Source of the DNA: Globodera rostochiensis
Taxonomy: Eukaryota > Nematoda > Chromadorea > Rhabditida > Heteroderidae
Direction: 5' to 3'
Length of the DNA: 64,000 nt
NCBI GenBank assembly: GCA_018350325.1
Contig: JAEVLN010000021.1
Coordinates: forward strand, 744,001-808,000
Shown piece after piece: positions 45,055-57,657 of this stretch; the first letter of the stretch is position 1; every line of letters starts with the position of its first letter. Position numbers and translations under genes: made by a program. Under the pieces are notes generated by a model, which was not told where the DNA came from, made no database searches, and saw only the letters and a program-made list of their open reading frames with translations.

Positions 45055-45375
45055 GCATAATTACGGCGCTCTTGGATGGCGTGTGATAGCTTTCAAAAAG
45101 CTGTATTCATTTTGCAATTAATCTTTTTTGTTGAACTGTCACTGACTGACTTTTCATGAGCGCCTGAAAAGGGGACGCTGAATGTTCGAATTCGTATCAC
45201 ATAAAATTTAATTAGCCCTTGTTGTTGTCACGAAAGTGGACACTCGCTCGCACACTGGATCATTTATTTATAAAAAAACTAAATATAATGTTTTAAATAA
45301 TATTTTACGTTATGGTTTTTTTGTTCAACCTGGCCATAAAGTCTTTCAGACTCATTGCATTTTTATACCTTGAAC
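45055..45375 (+). CDS. Coding-like islands between the duplicates, unidentified
   Basis: The unique 1.43 kb between the two 3.6 kb copies has G+C-richer patches. One frame (45212-45373) is open for 53 codons: LALVVVTKVDTRSHTGSFIY ... GHKVFQTHCIFIP, ending in TGA. Another near 45061-45170 reads RRSWMACDSFQKAVFILQL. They do not join clearly. Unidentified. Confidence 0.2.
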
Positions 45376-46257
45376 AGTTGTTAATTATGTGTGGCATTGC
45401 TGCTAATAATCGCCAGGCTCATTAATTTTTTTTCGTCACAATTCATTTTGGATGCGCGCAATCTCAATTGGCCTTGCGTCAAAAACTTAATAGTTTGAAA
45501 CTTTTATTTATTTATTTTTTATATTTTTGTTAATCTTGATGCTCTAAAACCTATTTTGTGCGTGCTCCATTCCACCTCAGTGTTTTTTGAAAGCATGTTT
45601 TTAATATTTTCTTCATAATAGTTCAGCTCTCGAACGCACGACTTCGCCGGCCAGAAAACTTAAACTCAATTATTTGGATCATTTAATCTTATTATAAATT
45701 TAAAAAAGCGACTTAATGAGTAAAATAGGCGCCAATTAAAACTGTGTGATTTACGTCTGGTTAACATGCTATGCTTACGAGAATTTTTAAGGATTACAAA
45801 TATTCTTATAATTAAAAATAATTTTGTTTTTATTTTAATCGTTTTATTGCATTTCCTGCAACGAATTATTATTTTTAAATAATTTGTTAATTTTATGGCG
45901 CAATTTGATCAATTATTGTTTGATTATTTACTTTCAATGTTTTCTATTTAAGTTTATTTTATTTTGAACTTACATAGAATAATCACTTAACTGAAAGTTA
46001 TTTTTTAAATTCTGTTCTGATGAAAACAGCCTAAGATTCCAAAATTGTAAATTAACAATACAAAAACGGTTTCCTATTTCCGGAATTAAATGACAAATAC
46101 AAAAACTAAACCGGTTTCCTACTTATATAAATTTAGTAAAAATTTTGAAAAACGCTGGGACGTGTTTCCTATTCTAGTCGTGTGCTTAATTAATTTTTTA
46201 TAATTCCTATTCGCACCATCGTGTGACTTACATAAACGAGCCCATTTACATTGTAAG
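45376..46257. other. A+T-rich stretch between duplicates
   Basis: No supported feature. Three occurrences of CGGTTTCCTA- or GTGTTTCCTA-like text near 46067-46172 hint at a decayed short repeat. Confidence 0.4.
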
Positions 46258-46770
46258 TATCATCCATGGGAAAATTATGGTCCCGAAGGCATTTAATTTA
46301 ACATTCAAAATTTCGATATCAAATTTATAGCGACAATTTTATAAATATAATTCGAAAAGTCAGCCGATTGTGACAATTTGATATTCTAATATTTAAAATA
46401 AACATTTTAAATATTTTTCTTATAACAGTTAGCATAGTCTTAACAGAATTAAACTAATTCATGATGAATTCAAAGACCATGAAGTTAAAAGTCTTATTTA
46501 AAGTTTCATTTTTAAAAAATAAATATCAAAGGCAAATTCAAAAACAAAAAACACCTTAAAATCCCTTAAGTATTGGATGCAAATTGTGCTGAGTTTGTTG
46601 TTCTTAAAAAGCAACAAATATTAAAAACAAACCAAAATAAATAAACTTATTTTAATTTAAAAAAAACAATAATTCCATCACATTAAGACGCAAGCTTTTT
46701 GCAATCTGATAGAAAACACAAAGAAGATTTAGAATGAGAACAATGTCGCTTTAAAGAAGAGTAGAAGCAT

Positions 46771-47139
46771 TTGAAAAATCAAGCCGCAGATCAAAATATC
46801 CAAGGTAAAGAAAACAAAAATTGTAAAAATGCATTAACAGATTCTACAATCGATCTGCGCATTGTTGAGCTTCAATTAAAGGCTATCGTATTCAATACAT
46901 TATTCATTATTGTATTCGTAACAACTAGCACCAGTACAACTACAATAAGTAAAACAGCACTAGCCTGTTTTCTGCAACAAATTGCTACGGATTTTAATAT
47001 AATGTTAAATAAAACTGTTATTGTAAAGCAATATATAACATTACAGCATAAAAATAAAAATGATTTAATAAAAGTTAAAAATGAAAAAAAAGTTAATTTA
47101 TATTATAAAATATATAGCATACAAATACGGATTGATTAA
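46771..47139 (+). CDS. ORF of 122 codons in duplicated segment, copy 2
   Basis: Same frame as 41707-42075 with Asn in place of Ile near residue 17. TTG-initiated, with the same hydrophobic middle. Unidentified; may be noncoding. Confidence 0.25.
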   Translation: MKNQAADQNIQGKENKNCKNALTDSTIDLRIVELQLKAIVFNTLFIIVFVTTSTSTTTISKTALACFLQQIATDFNIMLNKTVIVKQYITLQHKNKNDLIKVKNEKKVNLYYKIYSIQIRID

Positions 47140-48159
47140 GATTTCACGAAAACCCGTGCGTTCATTACAGCATCAAATCCATAAGACTCATCCAAAGGAA
47201 GTTAGATATTCGAATTAATATTTAATAAAGAATGTCTAAATATCTCTTAGAATTTAATAAACTTACATTTTTTAGTGAGTTAATATGTTTAAAGCAATTT
47301 TACAAAATTTGCACAAATTTATTACGAGGCCAACCAACGAGTGATTATTAGCCAAAGCAAACCATTACTTTTATTGTACCGTCCACACCAGGATGCCGTT
47401 TTTTAATGATATTTACAAAAAACCAAAAAATTAAAATTAAATTGTTAAAAATTAAAAAAATCTTTATACAAAATCACAGATTAAAAACAAACAATAAATA
47501 GAACGTTGGAAATAAACCAAAAAATGATCAAATTAAACGATAATTTCGTAAAAAATCGAGAGCATAATGAACTAAATAAATATCATAACTAAAAAAAAAT
47601 AGTGTAAATTCTCTCCCTATTAATGTAAAATTAATTACATATGAGTCATCGCAATAAAAAATCAAATAAATATTTTAATCAGTATAATATATGTAGCAAT
47701 TAAAATACTTATATTTTAAAAAGAATACTACAATGTGAATATTTATTATCTCCCAACGACATAATTAAAAATGCTGACGGGAAACAGATACAAAAATAAA
47801 TATTTATGAAGCACTTTTTTAAAGTTAAATATAAAGAAAATCAAATTGCGCATACTCATATTTGAATATCGATATTTATTAAAATTGGCTAACGCCAACA
47901 ATATCAGATTGCGTTTTAATTCACGGGATTTGCATTATGCTTATAGTTAGTTATGTCACTTTTAACAATTTCTATTTATTTTTATTAATGTATTATTAAA
48001 TCCTTATTTTAATATTTGGGTGTTTTCTATGTAACCTGTAAGTGAAAAAAATAGATTTAACATATTGAAAAAAAAAATTAAAAACTATTGATTAATGATA
48101 ATAATAACAATAATACAAAAAGTTTGTTGATTAATCCAAGTATTAAAATTAGACACCGG

Positions 48160-48296
48160 AAACTTGGACCCAAAACCCAAAAATTTTTTGATCATTTTTT
48201 GGGTTTTTTTTTTTTTGGGTTTTGCTCCCATCTGACCCAAAAATTTTTTGGTCCAATTTTTTGTACAAAAAACCATTTTTGGGTTTTGGGTCCGGA
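48160..48296. mobile_element. Small inverted-repeat element, copy 2
   Basis: Copy of the foldback element at 43105-43250 with a T-run about two bases shorter; the arms are unchanged. It was duplicated with the host segment, not by transposition. Confidence 0.7.
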
Positions 48297-48429
48297 CTTT
48301 AATTAAAATTATCAAATGATTCCGACAAGCAAGAACAAGTTGCACAAAACAAACGTGCATTCGTACTCTAACCTAATATAATAGAATAATTACAAGAACA
48401 AAGAAATCTAAAACTGACAGATTTTGAGT

Positions 48430-48594
48430 GTATAAAAGCCCCACACAAAAAAAATTGTGTAGAAATATCAGAAACATATTACTTCCAAATTAAAATAGAA
48501 AATAACTTAAAATAATCCAAAATTTATGCGTTTTCAAAGATTTGACGAAGTCCTGCATGTGCGCCCGACGATCCGACGATATTTAGCGTGCTAG
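48430..48594 (+). CDS. TATA-box-like site and 22-codon ORF, copy 2
   Basis: Same arrangement as copy 1: GTATAAAAGCCCC, then an ATG at 48526 opening MRFQRFDEVLHV... and TAG at 48592-48594. No differences were noticed within the unit. Confidence 0.3.
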
Positions 48595-50521
48595 CTGAAA
48601 TTAAAATTAAAGCAAGTTTAATTATTAAATCAAAAATAATTAAATTTAACAATAATGTGTAAATAAAATATACACTTTAAATAATATTTTGAATACAGAA
48701 TTTTTAAATGATAAATAAATTTTATAATTTATAAAAATAATATTATTATATAAAAATTTAAAGTAAAATTTACATTGAGCATACTTTTTATGAAGACCAC
48801 TTTCTCTTGACCATGCAAGCATTTTGAGTTTTATCTAACTTTTAATTTTTACAAATTCTTTTAGTTGGATTATTCACATCTCTATTTATTTTATGTTTTT
48901 AAAACTGCATTAGTAATTTTCAATTTGTCTAACTCGGGAACTGGACTTTTGATAATGCTGTATAATCATTCTGCATTTTAAATCAAAAAATATTAGTTTA
49001 TAATTTTTCAAGAAAATTTCCATGTTTTTTATAAGTTTGCGCGCCGGTTGTGTAATCAATTGATCATCGGTTAAATATATAAAGATTTAAATGAACACTT
49101 AGGAGTCCTCTTATTTATTTAATTATATTTTTATTTAGACTAAATTTTAGATTTCTAAGTTTTTTGAAAATTAATAAAAAATACTTTAATTATAAAAAAT
49201 CAAATTACAATTATCAAAAATTCCACCAGATAAAGAAAAAAGAATAGCAACAGGAATTTACTGACTTTTTTAAATTCATATCTTTGCTATAGGGTTCGAG
49301 GTCGGGGTTAGAAGGGTCGTGGTCGGGGAAATTAAAAATCCCTTAAATTTGCGCGGTCGGGACGGGGTTGGGGTGATAACCCGGAAATATTATATCTTTT
49401 TGTTCACGTTAATAAAAAAATGAATTAAAACAAACAATAGTATAAAGATTCTCATTAAACAAATTAAAGAAACCGGCAGGAGAATTAAGAACACTAAAAA
49501 TAAATAATAAAAAATTACTCGAGTATATTTTCTGTTTTATTTTCGTAACTTATTTAATTAATATCAAATACAAAAAATTCAGCATTCTTGCATGGTCTTT
49601 AAACACATTGATATTGAACCAGCGCGCCTCAAAAAATATAAAAACATATAATTTATTAAAAGTATATTTACATTTCGTAATTAAAAAATTACAATAAATA
49701 TTACTAAAATACTTGGAACATGTTCTTGTAAACCTCAAAAAATAATAAAAATACATAAAAAGAGAAATATAAAAAGTAAAAAAAAAAAAAAACCTAAAAG
49801 TCTGGTTTTACCAAGAACAAATTTTTCCTATAGTTTGCTGGCCCCTGCTCATAAAAAATTAATTATTTTAAATCGTATACAATAAAAATGAAAACCAAAT
49901 TTGATAAAAATACATTATCTATAAAAAAACTATTAAATTTAAAAAATATAAATAAAACGTTGAATCTTTTCAAACGTGAAATTATAATTTTAACGATGCC
50001 AAAAACACATTAAAAATCTCAGTTTTAGTTTTTCTTCCGGCCTCTACTTATTACTGTAAGTTTGAATTTCAGTTTTTGAGAAATACAAATGCACCGCTTT
50101 TGAGCGTGTGCTAAATGTCGATCATATGATGTATGTTGATTTAGTTAAATTTTACTTTTAATTTTTGAACTTGCCAAACAATATATCTAACTGTAAACAT
50201 TAATAAACAAATATTTTCAAATATTAGAATTAATCTATAAATAATAATTTAAATAATAATGCATCTAAACATTCGCACTTGGCCCATATCTTACCAAGAG
50301 AGTGCTAGACCTTAATACAAAAATTCAAAAATATCAAAGAAAATTTAGGTTTAATATAATAAAGGCTCCTTTTTTAATCACAAAAAATATAAATAATTAA
50401 AATAGGTTTGAAAATAAACCCAAAAATTTATTAAATATCTTACTAAAAGATTATCATTAATTAATAAGTAACTGGCGCCATTCATTATTGTTTATCCCAT
50501 TTTTAAGCTTAAGCTTTGCAG

Positions 50522-50673
50522 TGTCGAAAAAAATGAAAATAGAACTGCCACGACCGGCACAAACTGCGGCGGCAGACACTACAACTTTCGTCGCCTCTTG
50601 GCACACGCAAAATTGGTATTCGTTTTGTTGTTTTACTTATAAGGATTGGTGTACATATTATGTTTGTTTCTGA
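50522..50673 (+). CDS. Candidate exon with ATG after a good acceptor
   Basis: TTAAGCTTTGCAG is followed by TGTCGAAAAAA and an ATG at 50533 that opens MKIELPRPAQTAAADTTTFV, then ASWHTQNW. A donor-like AATTG|GTATTC occurs at 50616. If unspliced the frame runs on to TGA at 50673 with a Tyr/Cys-rich end. The first 27 codons are the most coding-like. Unidentified. Confidence 0.35.
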
Positions 50674-50784
50674 TGGTTGCCAATCCGATTTTAATTTAAT
50701 ACAGTATTTTAATGTTTTAATGTATTAAATATCTGCTACGTTATATGTACAATCTTTTTTTAGTGAAATCAAAGCGTTAAATGC

Positions 50785-50985
50785 GTGCACTTTAGTAAAA
50801 ATTACAATTATGCAAAGATAATAAAAATTGTTTTATTAAGAATGCAAGCTACTGATTCATTATTTATTTTAATGTGTTCAACTAATTATTCGTTATTATT
50901 TGCAATCTATACGGAGACGGCTGTGAACTTCTTCGAAACGCTAGATTTGCTCATGTGTCGTCAAATATTCAATAATTGTTATTAG
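50785..50985 (+). CDS. ORF with coding-like C-terminus, unidentified
   Basis: Sixty-six codons; the first half is A+T-driven, the second (LFAIYTETAVNFFETLDLLM, CRQIFNNCY) lies over a G+C-richer island at 50900-50960. It may be an exon read through an intron. Weak. Confidence 0.2.
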   Translation: MHFSKNYNYAKIIKIVLLRMQATDSLFILMCSTNYSLLFAIYTETAVNFFETLDLLMCRQIFNNCY

Positions 50986-51940
50986 TTAATTTAATGCTAT
51001 AACTTATTGATTTATTCGACCTTTTATTAAACAAATTATTTTTAATGGTTAAAAATTTTGCTTGATTGCAACATTTTTTTAAAATTCTTCTTTTATTACT
51101 TTTTTAATTCGTCAGACATGCTTTTGAGCTAAAATATTACGCTCTACAACAACTGCTCTTCTTATATTGCTTTGCTCCGGCATCTTTATAATAAGATGAT
51201 TGACAACGTATAATAATTTCAAATATGGTCAGATGTGCCAAATTAAACTTTTTGTATTAAATAATACAAAATTAATAGCAATGTTTTTATGAAAATATAA
51301 ATTAAAATTTAATTTTCCATTTTTTGACAAATTATAATAAAGTAAAAATTAAATCAATTAAAAGCTGAAACAATATAATCTTATCAAGAAATTATCAAAA
51401 TATGGTGTCAAATCCTCATAGTTGCATCAGAAATTGATCTCGCAATATAAATACTTTAATTATTTATCGTGAATGTATTAATACTTTAAATTAGTATTTT
51501 TTAAATATTTATTATATTTTACCGCTTATTAATTGTTTGTAATATTCGATATGCAGAAATTGTGCACTTTATTTTATTTATATTTTAGATATCCAATTTC
51601 ACTAATGCGTTATATTTTCGAGAATAATTAGAAACAAAAAATGCCAAAAATGTCGACTCTCATTTTGTGGCGGTGTATTATCATTATTTAAAAATTAACA
51701 ACTTCCACAGCTCATTTTGGCAGATGTATGAAGTAAATTATATTTTGTTAGATCAGAATTCCCTTTATGTCTTTTTCAGTAGCACTTTTACAATATGTAA
51801 TCAAAGAAATTTTATAACAAATTTACTATTGCAAAAGCAAAATAAAATGCATAAGAAATTTTTTTTAATGTATTTTAAATTTCTTTGAATGTAACTTTTT
51901 TTAAATAAAGTATTTAAAGTATTTTTGTAAAACTACTCAC

Positions 51941-52011
51941 CACCCAATAAAAAAAATCGATGAGTCGATCGAAATATTGGCTTGGCGAGGGCAAAAATTT
52001 GTCCACTTTGC
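51941..52011 (-). CDS. Candidate internal exon, 71 nt, with consensus splice sites
   Basis: On the minus strand AAATTTTTTAG is followed by an open 71 nt stretch (AKWTNFCPRQANISIDSSIF, FIG) ending at GGGTG|GTGAGT, a consensus donor. The plus strand has a 22-codon ATG frame over the same patch (MSRSKYWLGEGKNLSTLPKK). Strand preference rests only on the splice sites. Confidence 0.3.
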
Positions 52012-52983
52012 CTAAAAAATTTACAAGTTGAAGGGAGAATGCCAAATAGCGTTACCTCATTCAAGAATATTCATTTATTTGTTTTATGTTTGTGTGAGAA
52101 TTTTAAAACAGTAATTTATAATTAATTCAATCATCTTTATAATAATATAAATAAAATACATTTTATTTTGGCTCAACTCAATCAATTTTTTATTTTTTGT
52201 ACGTAAAATTTAATGCATTTTAAGTTAATTAACTAAGGTCTATCATGTATGATATTAATGGAATAGAAATTGTTACTAGGTTTTTTGATTAGAATTAATT
52301 AATGAATTTTATCTTATTTGAAAGTGTTTTACTTTAGAGCGGACGTATTAATATTTTAATTTTCATTTAATTACTTGCTTCATATGTATCTCGATATCCT
52401 TGAGTCCCCCTTTGATATGCCAACCATTCGATGATTATCGTGTATCGTAAAATAACACACGGCAAATATTAATAGAATGACAATATATTGGGTACGACAC
52501 TTTATTTTTATTTTTTCAATTGTTTTTGTAATCTTTTTTATTTTATTGGTCAATTTCACTCAGAACATAGGTCATATTTTTATGTTAATATTTATGTAAA
52601 ATCCAATTATTATTTTCAGAACAGCACTATATCTACCTTATTTTTATCTGATGTTGAGTTTTTCTTATTACAAATTAATAAATTAGTAAACTTAAACATA
52701 ATTTTTGATATTCATTTAATTTATTAGTTGTTTTGTTTTGTTATTGTTCCATAATACGAAGGAATGGATAGCATTGTAATTTTTCATAAATTATTTTAAT
52801 TATAGTCGTTTTAGTTTTAAATAATGTCTTCCCATTTTTATGATATTATTATTCTTCAATCATCATTTCACCATGGTTGTATTAAGTCTTTAAATGATAT
52901 AAACTTGTAAATGCTGCGCTTATACCATAGTATAAAAATATAAAACACCAAATGTTCGGTAATAAAACACAAGTTATAGTTAA

Positions 52984-53106
52984 AAAGCGGAAGGGGCGAA
53001 CGCTTGCTATGGTTACTTGATTGCGGCCAAAAATGCCATTGAAATGCCTAATAAAAAAATAAAATGTTTAATAATTAAACTAAAATATTTTTTACTGACA
53101 TCGTAG
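52984..53106 (+). CDS. Exon-like open frame, unidentified
   Basis: Forty codons between stops read KAEGANACYGYLIAAKNAIE, then MPNKK and a Lys/Ile-rich tail. The first 24 are in a G+C-richer island and strongly protein-like. No ATG at the left. Unidentified. Confidence 0.3.
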   Translation, partial: KAEGANACYGYLIAAKNAIEMPNKKIKCLIIKLKYFLLTS

Positions 53107-53653
53107 TTGATAATAATAATTAAGTAATTATTCGGTACCAATATTGTTTTCTATCAACAAATTGAATGAATATTGTTATTAATATAATGATTACTATAAA
53201 AACATTGCGACTATTAACCAATTGTATGAATAGCTTTGTAAGTTAACCAGAAAATGGACAAATTAGATATTGAATTAAAAGCAAAATCTAAGGAAAGCAG
53301 CAATAATTACCATCCAAAATGTAATTTTATGCAGATCTTATCATTGAATTCAAATTAATAAAATGGTTGTAAAGATTTGGAAATCAAATGTATATCAATT
53401 TAAAGAACGTTCACTGCAAACCGCTTTAGAACTTGAAAAAAAAGATTTATAACGCAAGACAGTCAAACTATAAAATATAATTAATTTAAATTTTAAAACA
53501 TTAAGTTTTGTTATGTTGATAAAATTACCAAACTGAAGCGTAGAAAATAGTTAAAAAGTAAAATTAAAAAATCATAAAATGTTATAAGTTCTTTAAAAAA
53601 CGCGATCATGCGAGACATCACGCAAATAAAAAATATAGGTCCCTCAATAATAA

Positions 53654-53977
53654 ATTAATGCTAAAATTGTTCAAAAACCAACACATACATCACCATCATA
53701 TCCAAATCAACAAAGCCGTTTAGTATGCTGTCATTATTCATCTCAATCTGCCTATGCATCGGATTTGATTAAACATTCAAAAATAATTTCTACATTATAT
53801 GGTCAGATTTTTAATAACACACTAACCGGATTTAGTCAATTGCGCAAATCAGACCCAAGCCATGCACCAGATGCCTACAGCATCGTGATGTGGATGCATC
53901 CGCACCTTAAAACCACCTCAAATATACATAATCTAAAAACAGCGCTTAAATTCACGATCTCAATGGTTCTAATATAA
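53654..53977 (+). CDS. Long exon-like open frame of 107 codons, unidentified
   Basis: One of the longest balanced-codon frames in the window, ending in TAA, with no in-frame ATG before the middle. It reads QKPTHTSPSYPNQQSRLVCC ... GFSQLRKSDPSHAPDAYSIV, then MWMHPHLKTTSNIHN. GCCGTTTAG at about 53714-53722 could be an acceptor, shortening the exon to about 85 codons. No family is recognised. The ORF at 54404-54595 lies 430 bp downstream on the same strand. Confidence 0.4.
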   Translation: MNAKIVQKPTHTSPSYPNQQSRLVCCHYSSQSAYASDLIKHSKIISTLYGQIFNNTLTGFSQLRKSDPSHAPDAYSIVMWMHPHLKTTSNIHNLKTALKFTISMVLI

Positions 53978-54403
53978 ATAAAAAATAAGTTTTTATAAAT
54001 ATTTTATATGCGACCAATTCAAAATAGTTAAATTAATATTTTCAAATAAAGATTTTTTTAATTTAATCAAAAACCAAATTTGTCACCAAGAAATTAAAAA
54101 GTTAAAGAGATTAAAACATTGTTAGTAGTAAATATTTTAATAGCTATTCATGCAAAAATGATTAAAAATAGCAACTTTCTATTAAAACAATCAATTTATA
54201 ATTGTAATAAAATAAAAAATAATAATTATATTCAAATCATGTTATGGTTAACAAACAAAAAATCCAAATTATAAAGTGTTTCTTTATTAAATTTGTCATT
54301 TTTTCTTGGATATTTTTTTATTACACTCTCTTCCTTATTCATACTTCAGAATTTTATGTCATTTTAGTTAAATATCATTTTTATTAAAATACATTTTCTT
54401 ATT

Positions 54404-54595
54404 TTGTTATTTCATTTATTTATTTCTCCTAAAACGATGTTGATAATATTAATTGATAAGAAGTATTTTGGATTTGCTTTTATGTGTTTAAGCGGTGTCG
54501 AGAGCCCTTTTTCCCTCATACGTACATCAAACTTTTTGCTCAAACCGAGTGTGACAAAGGAATCCTTTACAATTAATTTAAATTATAAAATTTAA
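54404..54595 (+). CDS. ORF of 63 aa with coding-like second half
   Basis: The start (MLFHLFISPKTMLIILI) is hydrophobic and A+T-driven; residues 24-55 (FAFMCLSGVESPFSLIRTSN, FLLKPSVTKES) lie over a G+C-richer island. It could be an exon of the same gene as 53654-53977. Unidentified. Confidence 0.25.
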   Translation: MLFHLFISPKTMLIILIDKKYFGFAFMCLSGVESPFSLIRTSNFLLKPSVTKESFTINLNYKI

Positions 54596-55379
54596 CAATT
54601 TGCTTGAAAAAAAATTAAGGAAAAATAATTTGATTAGTTTACTTTGCTTTTTCATATTTTTATGTCACAATCCGTTTCCTCAACGTTTTTATCTAAATGA
54701 ATATTAGTTTCTTTCATTATTTAATATAAATTTTGCATTGAAATAATTGGTTAGATAAACTAATAAAAATTTTATTCAAGGAGAGTAGTAAGCTTTTAAA
54801 GGTTTTCAAAATGTTTACGTCCATTCATTCTGAATTCTTATTTATTTATAATTTAGTCATTTTTTGATGACTTTTTTAATCGTAGGTGTTTATACTTAGT
54901 TTATAGCTTTTTTTTTACATACAATATAAATCGGTTGATGAATCAAATAATATTATTTTATAGTCTGAGCAATTAACTCTCATAAATCTTGTGCCACTTA
55001 AGGCAAACAATTGAATTAAATTGCTAAGTTTTGTGTAATATTTATAAAATATCAACATTTATTTGTTGGAGATGATTATCGGTACTTTTACAAATATTTA
55101 AATTTAATAAATTTTCATTACTAAATTAATATGATGTAAAAAAAAATTTTTTTTAAGGTTTTTTATAAAATTTATTTTATTTTTTAAATATTAATTTTAA
55201 AACAATACGCAGTCTACCCTCTTTTCTACAATGATTTTGTTGCAGACCTGTCAAAATGTGTGTTATTATAGGGGTTCAGGGACGTATGTAGAATCCATTT
55301 GACAAATTGAACTTTTTAACATAAATTTGGGCGGAAAAAAAATTTGCCATTAATTTACTATTCGATCATTCTTGCTTTT

Positions 55380-55525
55380 TGTGATTTTAAGGCCAAAATT
55401 GGAACATTTTGAATTTTCGACCAAGTGTTCAAATTCGGCTTAAAAGTCCGAATGTCGAAGTGGGTCTCTGAAACGCACCATGCTGAATCCTTTTCCGCCG
55501 TCGTTGTCTCCTGGATCCAGGCGGT
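55380..55525 (+). CDS. Coding-like island at the edge of the dispersed repeat
   Basis: The plus-strand frame FDQVFKFGLKVRMSKWVSET then HHAESFSAVVVSWIQAV ends in TAA at 55526-55528, within the first bases of the dispersed repeat. A minus-strand 64-codon frame (55429-55623) overlaps and extends into the repeat. The former is preferred because it stays outside the repeat. Upstream, CAGGGACGTATGTAG near 55268 looks like a transposon end without a partner. Confidence 0.25.
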
Positions 55526-56491
55526 TTAACTTTTCGTAGCGGAGTTTTTGCGCTGGCAAATTTAGGCCACCTATTATTGATTAATTGTTTTGATTTTTGT
55601 TTAAAACTGGCAGCATGAGCCAAATTTTAATATATAGGTTTATTTTAATTTTTATACCAATTTTTAAGCAATTTTTAAGCAATTTTTTGTTGTTTTATCA
55701 ATCCATCCGCAAATTTAATTTTAGTATTAAGTTTTGAATTAATCAATGCAAATCAAAAAAAGAATAATGTAAAAAAATTTTTTAGGATATAAAGTCTTTT
55801 TTTTAATATGTTGTCAAAATTACAAAAAATAAATAAAGATACAAAAGCAGTGTTTGATCACAAATGTGCAGGAAATAAGCAAATTTTTGATGGGCAGCTG
55901 ACGAAATAAATCTGTTGCAACCCGTGCTATTTACTACACGACTAGACCCTAATTTAATATTAAAAATCATAAATTATTTATGAACTAATTTAAATAAGTT
56001 CATGAGTTTTGTTTTAAATTTGGATGTCCAGCAAAGATATAAATATAACACACATAAATAAATCTTTTATATTACATACATATTCCAATATTGATTTCAA
56101 AAACAATTTGTTAATTTTAGAATTATTTTTCACGTTGCTTTTGATTTAATATTTAGTATCTATTTTCAGTTGTAGAACCAGGCTTCTAACTAAAATTAAC
56201 ATTTGCATTATTGCCAGTAAATAATTTTCAGTATACTAAAGATATATTGCTAAATCTGCTCAACTATTTAAAGTTTCTTTTTGGTCTATTTGTTATTAAA
56301 TAGCGTGATATTTTTTGCTGTAGGTTTTGTAAATTATGATTATTGTATTTTGATTTTTAAATTTTATTATATGAAGGAAATTTTTGAACTATCTTTTGAA
56401 AATATTTTGTTTAATAAAATTAATCGGTTATATTATTATAAATCTGTTTTAATTTAAGACACAAGTTAAATGAAGGATTGTATTGTTAAGT
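55526..56491 (+). repeat. Dispersed repeat, copy 2 (short form)
   Basis: Second copy of 6352-7817, lacking the segment equivalent to about 6694-7201. Small indels relative to copy 1 include an extra TTTTTAAGCAA near 55660, a missing TGTAT near 56075, and an added TTTCA near 56163. The ends coincide with those of copy 1. Confidence 0.9.
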
Positions 56492-56494
56492 GCA

Positions 56495-57600
56495 ATGAAA
56501 TGTTTTTTGTTTGCTTCAAATAAAAAATATAATTAATTAACGCTAATAGCAATTAAGAAAATGCATTTTAGCACTACATTTCTGATTATTTAAATAATAT
56601 TACCAAGAATTAAGTTGATTATTCAATGTTAAAATTGCATTTTTTAAAAGAATTTTTGTTTAAATTTTGAATAAATTTTAGACAGGTGGCTAAATTGTAA
56701 ATTTTTTTTAAAAAATAAAAATATTATTCTTAATTTATAAGTTCTATAAGGCCATTTATGACATTATACTGAAGCATTTACCGAGATTATAAATGAAAAG
56801 TAACTAAAAATAATAAATCAAAAGCAAATTTACTAATACCAATATTTAAAAAAAGATAAGCCAAACAGTCTATAAAGACAACATCATTATTCTGTATATC
56901 CATTTATATTGTGATCAAATAGTTAAGTAAATTAATTTTAAAAAAAGATCTATTAATGTCACACTGCATAAAATCAAATTAATTTTTTAATACATAAATG
57001 AATTAATTAATTTAATATTTGTGATAATAAAATTAAAGAATTAGGCATTAAAACGATTTTTTAATGTTTTTCCGAAATAAGTAGTGCGGACAAATATTGC
57101 TTGAAAAAATAACCAAAGGTGGCGACCCGTGGGTATATGAAAAAATCAATTATTAAATGCAAACATTTTTGACAATAAGATAATTTGGACTCCTGTTTGA
57201 TGAACCATTTGCGCAAACAAAAGTTGAAAAAAATATTTAGTAAAGAATTTATACATTTAATGGCGGGAAAACTTTTTTCTAATTAATAAATAAATACAAT
57301 TCAAATTATTTAAGTTCATTTTTTTGGAAAGCATTCTTGAAGAAGAGGAATGCATCAGAATATTTAAATGTAGGAGCCAAGAAAAAAATATTCAGAAAAA
57401 GGAAACTTTTTAATAAAACAAAACGCAGATTAATTAATCAACTAAATTGATTTTTTGCAATTTAATATCGCAATATTATGTATGCTATTTAAACTCATTT
57501 CCTTTGAAGTTACAACAAATAAAAAATGTAAAACTTAAACTACTCTTCTATTCTTGCATCTTATCAATGACCTCTTTCTTGCTTAGTATTATATACAGTC
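56495..57600. other. A+T-rich stretch without recognised feature
   Basis: I see only background here; the frame 57447-57635 is A+T-driven. Confidence 0.5.
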
Positions 57601-57657
57601 GGGAATCACTAATGCGCCTTTTTTACATTTTTTGACGCTGACAAGTGCATTTATAAA

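Larger units (their letters stand above)
46258..49864 (+). repeat. 3.6 kb segmental duplication, copy 2
   Basis: Direct-orientation copy of 41220-44824. It begins at TATCATCCATGGG after GTAAG and ends at AAAAAATTAATT before ATTTTAAATCG. No terminal inverted repeats, LTRs or flanking duplication were seen. Confidence 0.97.

Noticed and set aside
55268..55300. CAGGGACGTATGTAG as a transposon terminus
   Set aside because: No inverted partner or flanking duplication was found within the window.
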